DNA from: Gemmatimonas sp.
Lineage (GTDB): Bacteria > Gemmatimonadota > Gemmatimonadetes > Longimicrobiales > Longimicrobiaceae
NCBI GenBank assembly: GCA_009380025.1
Contig: WHSP01000011.1
Span: 1 to 57,504 of the forward strand
DNA: 57,504 nt
Reading direction: 5' to 3'
The notes beneath the pieces are model-generated. The model was not told the origin of the DNA. It ran no database searches and was given only the letters and a program-made list of their open reading frames with translations. Both the position numbers and the translations under genes were made by a program. Positions 25,031 through 36,588 of this stretch are shown one piece after another (position 1 is the first letter of the stretch; each line of letters begins with the position of its first letter).

Positions 25031-25104
25031 CGTTCTCTCCCGATCGCTCCACCCGACACTCGGACGCGCGCCGCGGCCGACGGCACACCGGGGACATCAT
25101 CAAT

Positions 25105-25695
25105 TCATCCACCATTCAGTTTCGTCACCGGGCAGATCACATCGTCCGGTAGAGAGACGACCACACGGCTCGCCAGGAAGCGATGCAACGTCGGGAGAAT
25201 GACATCCTCGGCGAGGCCGCTTTTCGGGACCAACTCGGGACGTGCTATGCGTCCGTGGCGGATCAGGACCTCCCAGCAGTAGCGCTCGTCCGAAGTCGCC
25301 GGGCCGAGTAGCCCGGAGCGACCGCCGGCGTCCTCCGCGGCCAGCAGCAAACCGTGTCGTTCCAACACCGCTTCGACGGACTCCAGGTGGTGATCCTGCA
25401 GCCCCCGAGCGAGGAAGTAGACCTCCGACGGGCCCTTTCGATCGCTATAGCCCAGCAGGAGTTTTGCGACGATCTCGTCGGCGCAGGAGTAGTCCATCAC
25501 CCGCACCTGAGAGAAGTCGAGAATCGAGAGGCAGGGTCCTTGGTCGGCGGAAAGCTCGGCGAGCTGCTGTTCGACGCCCAGGCGAACGGCTCGCCCCGTT
25601 GGTCGCGTCACCAGGTCGCTGTAGAAGGAGGCGACCGTGCGGCCGTTAAGCCGAGTCAGGTCGATGGCGAGCGCGGAGGTCTGCCTGGCCCGCAT
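25105..25695 (-). CDS. STAS-like protein with C-terminal winged-helix-like segment
   Basis: About 196 residues. Residues 10-100 look like the STAS/anti-sigma-antagonist fold: LAIDLTRLNGRTVASFYSDL, then CLSILDFSQVRVMDYSCADE and IVAKLLLGYSDRKGPSEVYF. The Ser in MDYSCADE stands where phosphorylated Ser/Thr occurs in SpoIIAA-type proteins. Residues 130-185 (ERYCWEVLIRHGRIARPELV, LPTLHRFLASRVVVS) resemble a small winged helix. The upstream gene two places away encodes a STAS plus ATPase protein, which suggests a kinase-antagonist pair. Five bases separate it from the cyclophilin gene. Exact function unknown. Confidence 0.6.
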   Translation of the reverse strand: MRARQTSALAIDLTRLNGRTVASFYSDLVTRPTGRAVRLGVEQQLAELSADQGPCLSILDFSQVRVMDYSCADEIVAKLLLGYSDRKGPSEVYFLARGLQDHHLESVEAVLERHGLLLAAEDAGGRSGLLGPATSDERYCWEVLIRHGRIARPELVPKSGLAEDVILPTLHRFLASRVVVSLPDDVICPVTKLNGG

Positions 25696-25700
25696 GGCGA

Positions 25701-26174
25701 TCAGTTCGCCTCGGCCGTATCGGGGGACAACTTGTCGATCCTGTCCCCCTTCTGGAGCTGATTCACGACGTCCACCCCTTCCGTCACCTTGCCGAAAACC
25801 GTATGGACGCCGTCGAGATGGCGAGTGTTCGCCGCGTTCAGCACGATGAAGAACTGACTCCCACCGGTGTCCTTCCCTGCGTGCGCCATCGATAGGGCAC
25901 CGATCTCGTGCTTCCGCGGATTCCCCTTCGTTTCGCAGTCGATGGTATAGCCGGGTCCGCCGCTACCGATCCTGGAATCGGTCAGCGGTAGCTCCTTCGT
26001 CAGTGGATCGCCGCCCTGGACGACGAACTCGGGGATGACGCGGTGGAAGACGATTCCGTCGTAGAAGCCATCTTTCGCGAGCTTCGTGAAGTTCTCGACC
26101 GTGTGTGGAGCATCCTCGTCGTAGAGCTCGACGGTGAAACTGCCTTTGTTCGTGTCGAAGGTTGCGGTCTGCAT
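25701..26174 (-). CDS. Cyclophilin-type peptidyl-prolyl cis-trans isomerase
   Basis: A 157-residue cytosolic cyclophilin (no signal peptide) similar to PpiB. The active-site Arg and partners are in [18 protein letters not shown], the substrate strand in [20 protein letters not shown], and [20 protein letters not shown] closes the barrel. A region near residues 65-80 ([20 protein letters not shown]) is the short bacterial loop. It accelerates proline isomerisation during folding. It sits between two genes of a suspected STAS/ATPase switch with small gaps (39 and 5 bases), so it is probably co-transcribed with them. Confidence 0.95.
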   Translation of the reverse strand: MQTATFDTNKGSFTVELYDEDAPHTVENFTKLAKDGFYDGIVFHRVIPEFVVQGGDPLTKELPLTDSRIGSGGPGYTIDCETKGNPRKHEIGALSMAHAGKDTGGSQFFIVLNAANTRHLDGVHTVFGKVTEGVDVVNQLQKGDRIDKLSPDTAEAN

Positions 26175-26213
26175 TCGCTTCCCTGTTGGGGTCGGGTAAA
26201 GGCTCCGGCCGCC

Positions 26214-27107
26214 TCAGACTCGAGCCGGGAGTACGATCAGGATCTGGGAGCCAGGGAAGTCCGCGAGTCCGTCTTCCGTCGTCGGCGAATCATCCCACTC
26301 CGGGACGTCGGCGATGCGCGCGGTGCCGCTTCGGATGGACACCTTTCCACCCCACCGATGGACGCGGCTTCGGATCTGCTTCAAGCCCTGTCCGCGGCCG
26401 GGATCCCGAAACCGCGTGACGCCGTGCAGGAATGCTGCCTGTAGCGCCGTCAGGTCATCCCATCGATCCCCGAAGCGCGCCGCGTGCTCCCTGGCCAGCG
26501 AGCCACGGAATCCGACGCCGAGATCGACGACCCCGATCACTACCACCTGGCGCCCGAGCCGCCTCGCCCAGTTGTACGTCTGGATCCCGACCCAGCCACC
26601 GCTCTCCGCGTGTTCGATGATGTTCTGGCACACCTCCGACAACATGATGCTGAACGGCACCGCATCGGCCCACGAGTAGTTCAGCTTCTCGGTCAGGATG
26701 GTACCCGCACGGTCCTGCACGTGGTCGATCACCTCATGCACATCTTGATGAGACCGGATGTGTGTGATCTCGAGCAGCACGTTCGACGGTCCGACCGGCT
26801 TCCGGGGCCCGACGCCCGCCGGGATATCGAAGATCTCGGCCGCTTTCGTCAGAAACTCCATGCGGCCGAGGTAGCTCATAACCTCGGACGAGTCCGGAAG
26901 CTGGAGGAGCGGTGGCGCCTCATACCGCCCCCGCAGCACCTGGCCGACGGCGAGGAGCCCGACCATTCCGTACGGATCCGCCCAGCGGACATGACGTGCG
27001 TCGAGGAGAACGCTGCCCTCGGGCTCCAGCTTCGTCACCTCCTCGACCAGCAGATCGAACCCGCGCTCATCGAGCGTCGGGGGTACCGCAATGACTCGCC
27101 TCATCAC
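26214..27107 (-). CDS. STAS domain fused to GHKL ATPase (anti-sigma-factor-kinase-like)
   Basis: About 297 residues in two parts. Residues 1-80 resemble a STAS domain (LVEEVTKLEPEGSVLLDARH, VRWADPYGMVGLLAVGQVLR). Residues 140-297 form a GHKL/HATPase_c domain: N box MLSEVCQNIIEHAESGGWVG, G1 box VVDLGVGFRGSLA, G2 box GQGLKQIRSRVHRWGG. No phospho-acceptor His domain is present, so this is closer to RsbW/SpoIIAB-like serine kinases than to a sensor kinase. The STAS-like protein downstream is a plausible substrate. No sigma factor gene is adjacent. Function as a partner-switching module is inferred. Confidence 0.7.
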   Translation of the reverse strand: MMRRVIAVPPTLDERGFDLLVEEVTKLEPEGSVLLDARHVRWADPYGMVGLLAVGQVLRGRYEAPPLLQLPDSSEVMSYLGRMEFLTKAAEIFDIPAGVGPRKPVGPSNVLLEITHIRSHQDVHEVIDHVQDRAGTILTEKLNYSWADAVPFSIMLSEVCQNIIEHAESGGWVGIQTYNWARRLGRQVVVIGVVDLGVGFRGSLAREHAARFGDRWDDLTALQAAFLHGVTRFRDPGRGQGLKQIRSRVHRWGGKVSIRSGTARIADVPEWDDSPTTEDGLADFPGSQILIVLPARV

Positions 27108-27526
27108 GACAGGACTGGCTCAGGGGAGGTCCAGGATCGCAAGCAAGCTAGTTGGCATCCGGAAATTCGGATACCCACGGCGTGGTTTCCAGGCCGGAAA
27201 CGAGGGATTTTTCGCAAGGTCAAGGAGCGCAAAGGTTTGCGCGGAGGCGTACTGAAGTACGCCGCACAAGAAAACCTGCAGCGCGACGCCGAGATTGCGG
27301 AAAAGAACCGTTTCCGGATGGAAACAAGCTAACCGCACCGCCGGGGAACTGGAAGGCGCCGGAGCCGCGGCTCGTCCGGACCGGACAGGTCTCACGCGAA
27401 TGCGCGAAAACGCGAAGCGACCCCACCCTTCTCGATGAAGTTGGAACGCCACATCACCCAACGAAATCGCGAACGAACAATATTCTCGTTTTCGTGTCCT
27501 ACCCGGCTCCGCGTGAACCCTCGCCG
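27108..27526. repeat. Intergenic region with a ~140-bp long imperfect palindrome
   Basis: No gene is seen in these 419 bases. 27185-27325 folds into one long hairpin centred at 27255: tip GGCGTACT-GA-AGTACGCC (27246-27263), middle arms with GCGCAAAGGTTT against AAAACCTGCAGCGC, inner TTTTTCGCAA against TTGCGGAAAA, and outer GTTTCC...GGAAAC arms. Further on, 27390-27420 carries TCTCACGCGAATGCGCGAAA, related to a word after purQ. It looks like a non-autonomous dispersed element. Confidence 0.65.
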
Positions 27527-28504
27527 TCATCGGGGAGCACCGAGGGCAGCCATCACGGCGCCGGCGAGGTTCTCGATGCTCGCCGTCCGAATCTTTGCGG
27601 CTGCCGCCCGGTGACCGCGGTCGATGGCCTCCTCGAGCGGCCGGCCTTCGAGCAGGGCAGCGAAGACGACGCTCCCCCAGACGTCACCGCATCCTGTCGG
27701 GTCTCCGTCGATCGAAGCGTGTGGTAACGGGACATCGAGTGGGACGAAACCATCCCCCCCCGCTCCTTGGCGGGAAAGCAGCGTGGCTGAGAGCGAAGTG
27801 AAGCTACGGCGGCGAAAGACCCGCGCTCCCTCGCAGCCTCGCGTGATCAGAACTGCGACCGGCCCCGGATCCAGATCGAGGCTCCCCGGTTCGATAGCGT
27901 CTGCGAAACCGGTGAGCGCCATCTCGGCCTCGTTGAGCTGGACGAAATCGAAGCAACCGAACCAATCGCGCCAGTCCTCCAGGCGACGTGGCTCCCGGGC
28001 CCCGACGCCGGGCGGGCCGAGAAAGAGCGAATGGAGGTCGGCATAGAGCGGGACCGACGTATGTCGCCGCAGCTGTGCCACCGTGGACCGGGAGAGTTCG
28101 AAGCCCGAAATGAAGTTGATGAAGATCGCATCCAGGTCCGTGACAAGCGGCAGTAGCTCATCGGCCCGCCACGGGGCCACCCCACCCGACAGTCGCTCGG
28201 TTCGCTCGGCGGAGTCCCAATATCGAAGTTCTACGCGGTTGCTCGGCTGGGAAACGATGCGAAGGTCGGCGAGAGAGGCGATGTTCCGTAGGCTGGCGAA
28301 GAATCGGCGGGCCTCCTGGGCGAGGTCTTCACCGATTTTCACGAGTGGACAGATCTGCCACCCCGGTGGGCAGACCGCTGCCAACGCCGACAACGAATAG
28401 GCGATCCCCCCCCATTGCTCGCGGGGTTCCACCTCGCCCTGGAGCGGGTGCCAGATCGTGTCCCAGACGAGGGTTCCGACGACCCCAATGCGGCGGTCAG
28501 GCAA
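27527..28504 (-). CDS. PfkB-family carbohydrate kinase
   Basis: A ribokinase-fold kinase of about 325 residues. The C-terminal PfkB signature with the catalytic Asp is DPTGCGDVWGSVVFAALLEG; the N-terminal glycine pair is in GVVGTLVWDTIW and EQWGGIAYSLSALAA. The phosphate-anchoring LNEAEMALTG is also seen. Substrate is not predictable; members phosphorylate sugars, nucleosides or sugar phosphates. TTG 28502-28504 is chosen because the frame upstream would run into the ROK gene; it is a weak choice without a strong ribosome site. It ends an apparent lepA-ROK-pfkB operon, 19 bases after the ROK stop. Confidence 0.8.
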   Translation of the reverse strand: MPDRRIGVVGTLVWDTIWHPLQGEVEPREQWGGIAYSLSALAAVCPPGWQICPLVKIGEDLAQEARRFFASLRNIASLADLRIVSQPSNRVELRYWDSAERTERLSGGVAPWRADELLPLVTDLDAIFINFISGFELSRSTVAQLRRHTSVPLYADLHSLFLGPPGVGAREPRRLEDWRDWFGCFDFVQLNEAEMALTGFADAIEPGSLDLDPGPVAVLITRGCEGARVFRRRSFTSLSATLLSRQGAGGDGFVPLDVPLPHASIDGDPTGCGDVWGSVVFAALLEGRPLEEAIDRGHRAAAAKIRTASIENLAGAVMAALGAPR

Positions 28505-28523
28505 CGCAAATCCGGTGGCAGAG

Positions 28524-29522
28524 TCAGACTTCGCCGAACATCTCCTTCTTGAACACAGCCGCGGCGCCAACCACACCGGCCGTGCCCGGCAGGGAGCCGG
28601 AAACGATGCTACACCGCTCCTCCGCCGCCCGGAAGGCGCGACGCCGAACCTCGGCCCGGAGCGGCGCGAACAGGTGGTCACCTGCTCGAGTCACGCCGCC
28701 GGAGATGACCACCATCTCAGGATTCAGGATGTTGATGATGTTTGCGATTCCCGCCCCGAGGAACTTCGCCGTATCCTTCATCACTTCCTCGGCATAGGCA
28801 TCGCCCGCCACGACGCCCTCATACACGGTCGCGGCCGTGATCTCGTCGAGACGACCGTCGACCATATCGATCAAGACCGTCTCGACCCCGGCGTCGATCC
28901 CTTCCGCAGCCCGTAGCGCGATGGCGGGCCCCGAAGCATACGCCTCCAGGCAACCGTAATTGCCGCACTTGCAACGTCGACCGGTCGAGTCGATCGTCAT
29001 GTGGCCGATCTCCCCGGCGACGTCCGAGACTCCATGAAAGATCACCCCGGCGAACACGATTCCCCCTCCGATGCCCGTTCCCAGGGTCAGCCCGACGAGG
29101 GTGTCCACGTCTTTCGCCGCTCCCAGCCACCACTCACCATACGTCGCGCAGTTGGCATCGTTGTCCAGCGTGGCGGGAAGATTCACCGCGTTGGCGATCA
29201 GGTCTCGAAGGGGAAAGTTCCGCCATCCCAGGTTCGGCGTGTTGATCACGACGCCGGTCGTCCGCTCCAATGGGCCGGGAGACCCGATCCCGACGCCCGC
29301 GATCTGATCCCTCCTTCCCTCGTGCGCCTCCAGGACCTCGGCAATCGACGCCTCGACCATCTCGACGATCCGGTCGACGACGAACTTGGGTCCACGCTGC
29401 GACTCCGTAGGCAGTACGCGAAGTGCCAGAACCTCCCCGCCCCCCATCGGGAGCAGCCCGACGACGATGTTCGTCCCCCCGACATCGACGCCCACGATCC
29501 AACGTTTATCCGTGTTCGGCAT
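28524..29522 (-). CDS. ROK-family sugar kinase (glucokinase-like)
   Basis: A 332-residue ROK kinase with ATP-binding VGVDVGGTNIVVGLL, catalytic LDNDANCATYGEWW (Asp in NDAN) and the zinc-binding ROK signature GHMTIDSTGRRCKCGNYGCL followed by EAYAS. GlcK of Gram-positive bacteria has the same plan, so glucose is the likeliest substrate; no HTH domain is attached, so it is an enzyme and not a ROK repressor. It begins 42 bases after lepA and precedes the PfkB kinase. Together the two kinases suggest entry of hexoses into glycolysis, though no transporter is adjacent. Confidence 0.9.
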   Translation of the reverse strand: MPNTDKRWIVGVDVGGTNIVVGLLPMGGGEVLALRVLPTESQRGPKFVVDRIVEMVEASIAEVLEAHEGRRDQIAGVGIGSPGPLERTTGVVINTPNLGWRNFPLRDLIANAVNLPATLDNDANCATYGEWWLGAAKDVDTLVGLTLGTGIGGGIVFAGVIFHGVSDVAGEIGHMTIDSTGRRCKCGNYGCLEAYASGPAIALRAAEGIDAGVETVLIDMVDGRLDEITAATVYEGVVAGDAYAEEVMKDTAKFLGAGIANIINILNPEMVVISGGVTRAGDHLFAPLRAEVRRRAFRAAEERCSIVSGSLPGTAGVVGAAAVFKKEMFGEV

Positions 29523-29564
29523 TCCCTCCGCCCTTGTTTGACGAATCCGCGCCCTCGGCCGGCC

Positions 29565-32853
<3,289 letters not shown>

Positions 32854-32864
32854 ACGAGCCCGTA

Positions 32865-32897
32865 CACGTTCCCGTCAGTGTTTGGAACGGGAACGTG
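32865..32897 (+). terminator. Hairpin after hpd
   Basis: CACGTTCCCGT and ACGGGAACGTG form an 11-bp perfect stem with an 11-base loop, followed by further GAACGGGAACGGGAACGTG copies. No T run follows, so termination or a repeat element are both possible. Confidence 0.4.
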
Positions 32898-32991
32898 AAC
32901 GGGAACGGGAACGTGTTATCCCAATTGCGTAGCCCAGAAGTTACGGAGACGGTAGCGGCAGTATGGGTACCTCGACGGTGGAAGGCAGGAG

Positions 32992-33927
32992 ATGAACAAA
33001 GGAACGCTCAGTGAGATGCCTCCGGGGTTGACCACGACTCGGGCCCCGTTCATCGAGGCCGCCCAGGCGAATGGCGAGCTGTATATCCATCAACCGTACG
33101 AGCTGTACTCCAAGGAGAATCACGATACCTGGAGCCGGCTCTACGCTCGGATGCAGGAGAGATGGGAGCGGTATGCCAATCGCCGGTTCCTGGAGGGGAT
33201 CGAGTCGTTGAACCTCGACCCCGATCGCGTTCCCCGCCTCGAGGACGTCAACCGATTCCTGGAGCCGCTCACCGGCTTCAAAGCGAAACCCGTCAGCGGC
33301 TACGTTCCCGCCTACCTGTTCTTCGACTGCCTCGGACGGCGCGAGTTCCCCACCACGATCACCGTCCGTGACGGCCGTACCCTCGACTACCTTCCCGAGC
33401 CTGACCTCTTCCACGACATCGCCGGCCACGTTCCGATGCACACTGACCGCGCCTTTGCAGAGGCGCTGGTGCGCTTCGGGAGCTCGGCACGCAACGCGGC
33501 CGATCGCGTCGCCGGGATCCGCGACCACGACGAGCGGATGCAGCGTCTGACGAGCATGATCAAGGCGCTCGCCCGATTCTTCTGGTTCAGCGTCGAGTTC
33601 GGATTGATGCGTGAGAGACGGAACTTGAAAGTCTACGGCAGCGGCCTGCTCAGCTCGTACGGCGAGATCGAGCATTGCATCGAATCGCCCCTCGTCCAGC
33701 GCTACGACTTCCAGCTCGAATGGGTCATCAACCAGTCCTTCGAGATCGACCGCTATCAACCCCTGCTCTTCGTCGTCGACGGATTCGACCATCTCTTCGA
33801 GTTGGTGGGGGAGCTCGAGCAGTGGATGAAAGATGGCAAGCTCGACAATGTGGCTCCCGGCGAGCCAGCGGTGAGCGAGGTCGATCTCGAGAGCTTCCTG
33901 CAGGGAGGAGCCGGCGAACACAGTTGA
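32992..33927 (+). CDS. phhA: Phenylalanine 4-monooxygenase (biopterin-dependent aromatic amino acid hydroxylase)
   Basis: The enzyme hydroxylates phenylalanine to tyrosine using a tetrahydropterin and iron. The 311-residue protein is the single-domain bacterial type. The iron site is complete: His141 and His146 in PEPDLFHDIAGHVPMH and Glu202 in FFWFSVEFGL. The substrate/pterin loop GYVPAYLFFDCLG and the C-terminal motif YGSGLLSSYGEIEHCIES are present. AGGAG precedes ATG 32992. It feeds tyrosine into the pathway encoded around it. The pterin recycling enzyme (PhhB) is not in the window. Confidence 0.95.
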   Translation: MNKGTLSEMPPGLTTTRAPFIEAAQANGELYIHQPYELYSKENHDTWSRLYARMQERWERYANRRFLEGIESLNLDPDRVPRLEDVNRFLEPLTGFKAKPVSGYVPAYLFFDCLGRREFPTTITVRDGRTLDYLPEPDLFHDIAGHVPMHTDRAFAEALVRFGSSARNAADRVAGIRDHDERMQRLTSMIKALARFFWFSVEFGLMRERRNLKVYGSGLLSSYGEIEHCIESPLVQRYDFQLEWVINQSFEIDRYQPLLFVVDGFDHLFELVGELEQWMKDGKLDNVAPGEPAVSEVDLESFLQGGAGEHS

Positions 33928-33960
33928 GGTGCCGTTCGGCTACCATGAACCGGAGCAGCC

Positions 33961-35154
33961 ATGCCGATCTATCACACTCTGGGCAAGATTCCGCGAAAGC
34001 GGCACATCGTCTTCCGACGGCCCGACGGAGGACTGTACTCCGAGCAGCTGGTCGGCCATGAGGGCTTCACCGGCACGTCTTCCCTTCTCTATCACGTCCA
34101 TCCCCCGACGACGATCGAGTCCGCACGGCGCATCAAGGACGTTCGGTTCGAAGCCGACGAGGACCCCACGCTTCGCCATCGGCACTTCCTGACGAGCCGG
34201 ATCAAGTCGGGCGGCAGCGCCACACTGGACCGCGTCCCGCTCCTGTTCAACGCCGACATCGCCATGCTGTATGTGGAGCCGGACGAGGACGATGCGCACT
34301 TCTATCGGAATGCCCAGGGAGACGAGGTCGTCTACGTCTCGAGGGGACAGGGCACTCTGGAGACCCAGTTCGGAGACCTCCCCTTCCACGAGGGCGACTA
34401 TCTCGTCATCCACCGAGGGATCATGCATCGGTACCGGTTCGACGCCGGGGGTGATGCGCCCAAGCTGCTGATGTTCGAGAGCCGCGGACACGTCCGCTGG
34501 CCGAAACGGTACCGCAATGAGTTCGGTCAGCTCGTGGAGGGAGCGCCGTACTCGGAGCGGGACATTCGACGGCCCGCGGTGCTCGAGACCCACGATGAGA
34601 GGGGTGCCTTCCCGATCATGGTGAAGCAGTACGATGGGATCAACGAGCTGATCCTCGATCACCACCCCTTCGACGTCATCGGGTGGGACGGCTACTTCTA
34701 TCCGTGGGCCTTAAACATCCACGACTTCGAACCGATCGTGGGGCGGGTGCACCAGCCTCCTCCCGTCCATCAAACCTTCCAGGGGGACGGCTTCGTCATC
34801 TGCTCCTTCTGCCCCCGGCCGTACGATTTCGATCCCGAAGCGGTTCCCGTGCCGTACGCGCACAGCAACGTCGACTCGGACGAGGTCCTGTACTACGCGT
34901 CGGAAGAGTTCATGAGTCGGAAGGGCATCGAGTTCGGCTCGATCACCCATCATCCCGACGGGATTCCGCACGGCCCGCATCCCGGTCGTACCGAGGCCTC
35001 GCTCGGCCTGAAGCGGACGGAGGAGCTGGCGGTGATGATGGACTCGTTTCGCCCCCTTCACGTCGCCAAGCAGGCTATCGCGATCGAGGATCCGCAGTAC
35101 CACCGCTCCTGGATCGAGGCCCAGCACGCCGCCGTCGGTTCGCATGGACCCTAG
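33961..35154 (+). CDS. hmgA: Homogentisate 1,2-dioxygenase
   Basis: HmgA cleaves the homogentisate ring to maleylacetoacetate. The 397-residue cupin-fold protein shows HSNVDSDEVLYYASEEFMSR (likely iron His and Glu) and HHPDGIPHGPHPGRTEASLG (third His and active-site loop). Its N terminus starts MPIYHTLGKIPRKRHIVF, shorter than the animal enzyme and typical of the bacterial subfamily. ATG 33961 has GGAGCA upstream. Thirty-three bases separate it from the hydroxylase gene. The next enzyme, maleylacetoacetate isomerase, is not found nearby. Confidence 0.95.
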   Translation: MPIYHTLGKIPRKRHIVFRRPDGGLYSEQLVGHEGFTGTSSLLYHVHPPTTIESARRIKDVRFEADEDPTLRHRHFLTSRIKSGGSATLDRVPLLFNADIAMLYVEPDEDDAHFYRNAQGDEVVYVSRGQGTLETQFGDLPFHEGDYLVIHRGIMHRYRFDAGGDAPKLLMFESRGHVRWPKRYRNEFGQLVEGAPYSERDIRRPAVLETHDERGAFPIMVKQYDGINELILDHHPFDVIGWDGYFYPWALNIHDFEPIVGRVHQPPPVHQTFQGDGFVICSFCPRPYDFDPEAVPVPYAHSNVDSDEVLYYASEEFMSRKGIEFGSITHHPDGIPHGPHPGRTEASLGLKRTEELAVMMDSFRPLHVAKQAIAIEDPQYHRSWIEAQHAAVGSHGP

Positions 35155-35163
35155 TTCTCAGTT

Positions 35164-35313
35164 CGGGGTCAGCCGGCGATAACTACAAAATCTACTGCAG
35201 AGGCGCAGAGGACGCAGAGGAAACAACAACCAATAGATCAACAACTGTCGTTCTCTGCGTCCTCAGCGCCTCTGCGGTCAAATTGTAGTTGTTTCTCGGC
35301 GCTGACCGGGTTG
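35164..35313. repeat. Large intergenic hairpin with dispersed-repeat word, copy 2
   Basis: GCAGAGGCGCAGAGGACGCAG (from about 35196) pairs with CTGCGTCCTCAGCGCCTCTGC (to about 35274) with one mismatch. Outer arms AACTACAAAAT/ATTGTAGTT and GGTCAGCC/GGCGCTGACC extend it. The loop holds AAACAACAAC as in the palindrome after purF. The right flank repeats TAGTTGTT plus GGCGCTGACCGGGTTGG seen after truA. This is a composite dispersed repeat lying between hmgA and the aminotransferase gene. Confidence 0.75.
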
Positions 35314-35316
35314 GTC

Positions 35317-35343
35317 GTCATTCCCGCGGAAGCGGGAATCCAG
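35317..35343. repeat. REP-like palindrome
   Basis: GTCATTCCCGCGGAAGCGGG followed by AATCCAG is a short palindrome of the widespread GTCATTCCCGCG extragenic type. A related inverted pair lies at 50020-50095. Confidence 0.7.
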
Positions 35344-35388
35344 GGTGAATCGAGGCCGCGGGTGCCGAGAAGCAGGAGAAGTAGCCAC

Positions 35389-36588
35389 ATGCCGCAGTTC
35401 AGCGATCGATACCGAAGTCTGGGGATCAGCTGGATCGATACGATGCCCCTACGGAAGGCAAAGCTGCTCGCCGCGGGCCGCGACGTCATCGACCTGGGGG
35501 CCGGCGACGCGGATCTCCCACCCCCACCTCAGGTGGTGCCCGCTCTCGAAGCGGCCGCGAAGGATCCGGCCCTGGGTCGGTACGGCTTCGGGATGGGGTA
35601 CGCGCCGTATCGGGAGGCGATCGCCCGATTCATGAAACGGCGGTTCGGGCTCGACGTGGACCCGGCCAATGAGGTCGTGCCGTTGATCGGGAGCAAGGAA
35701 GGGCTCACGCACCTCGCGCTCCTCTATCTCTCGCGAGGCGACATCGCCATCGTTCCCGAGCCCGGTTTCGTCTCCTACATCGGGGGAGCTGTGTTGGCCG
35801 AGGCGACGCCTTATTTCGCCCCGCTCCGTCCCGAGCAGGGGTTCCTGCTCGACCTCGAGGAGATCCCCGAAGGAGTGTTGAGCCGGGCTCGGCTTCTCTA
35901 CCTGAACTATCCGAACAACCCCACCGCCGCGATCGCCCCCCGCGAGTACCTGGAGAGTGTCGTCCGTTTCTGCCTCGAACGCGATATCCTGCTGGCCTAC
36001 GACAACGCGTACAGCGAGCTGACGTATGACGGCTATCGCGCCCCGAGCATCTTCGAGATCGACGGGGCCTGGGAGGTCGCCTTCGAGTTCCACTCGCTGT
36101 CGAAGACATACAACATGACCGGATGGCGGCTCGGCTGGACCGTGGCCAGGCCGCAGCGGGTGGAAGCTCTGGCGCTCGTCAAGAGCTTCATCGACATGGG
36201 CCACTTCATGCCGGTTCAGGCGGCCGGCGCGGCGGCTCTGGACGCCTCGGAGGAGTTCGTCCCGCAGAACGTCCGGCTGTTCAAGGAGCGCCGAGACACT
36301 GCGGTAGACGCGTGGCGGGAGGCCGGCTTCGACATCGACCCACCTCGGGCCACGATCTATCTCTGGATCCGACTTCCCGCCGGAGTTCCGGACATTCCCT
36401 TCGCGGAAAGGCTGCTGGAGGAGGCTGGAGTCGTGGTGATCCCGGGCTGCGGCCTGGGGCCCTCGTGTGCCGGCTACTTCCGGGTCTCACTCACCACGAC
36501 GCCAGATCGGCTGAAGGAAGCCGCACGCCGTGCCGGCGAGGTTCTCGAGGCGATGCAGGAGCCGGCAGCAGGGCTCTCTCCGCCGTGA
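35389..36588 (+). CDS. Class I/II PLP-dependent aminotransferase
   Basis: A 399-residue fold-type I aminotransferase resembling LL-diaminopimelate and aspartate/aromatic aminotransferases. The PLP Lys is residue 239 in EFHSLSKTYNMTGWRLGWTV. Other sites: SKEGLTHLALLYLSRGD, YLNYPNNPTAAIAPREYLES, YDNAYSELTYDG, and the carboxylate-binding Arg in AGYFRVSLTT. Its place inside the aromatic cluster makes transamination of tyrosine to 4-hydroxyphenylpyruvate a likely role, although similar proteins elsewhere are annotated DapL-like. ATG 35389 is the conserved start. The stop overlaps the next gene as GTGA. Confidence 0.88.
   Translation: MPQFSDRYRSLGISWIDTMPLRKAKLLAAGRDVIDLGAGDADLPPPPQVVPALEAAAKDPALGRYGFGMGYAPYREAIARFMKRRFGLDVDPANEVVPLIGSKEGLTHLALLYLSRGDIAIVPEPGFVSYIGGAVLAEATPYFAPLRPEQGFLLDLEEIPEGVLSRARLLYLNYPNNPTAAIAPREYLESVVRFCLERDILLAYDNAYSELTYDGYRAPSIFEIDGAWEVAFEFHSLSKTYNMTGWRLGWTVARPQRVEALALVKSFIDMGHFMPVQAAGAAALDASEEFVPQNVRLFKERRDTAVDAWREAGFDIDPPRATIYLWIRLPAGVPDIPFAERLLEEAGVVVIPGCGLGPSCAGYFRVSLTTTPDRLKEAARRAGEVLEAMQEPAAGLSPP

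Noticed and set aside
36123-36584. N-terminal extension of the acetoacetyl-CoA synthetase frame
   Set aside because: It overlaps the aminotransferase gene completely, has no family similarity, and GTG 36585 gives the normal N terminus.
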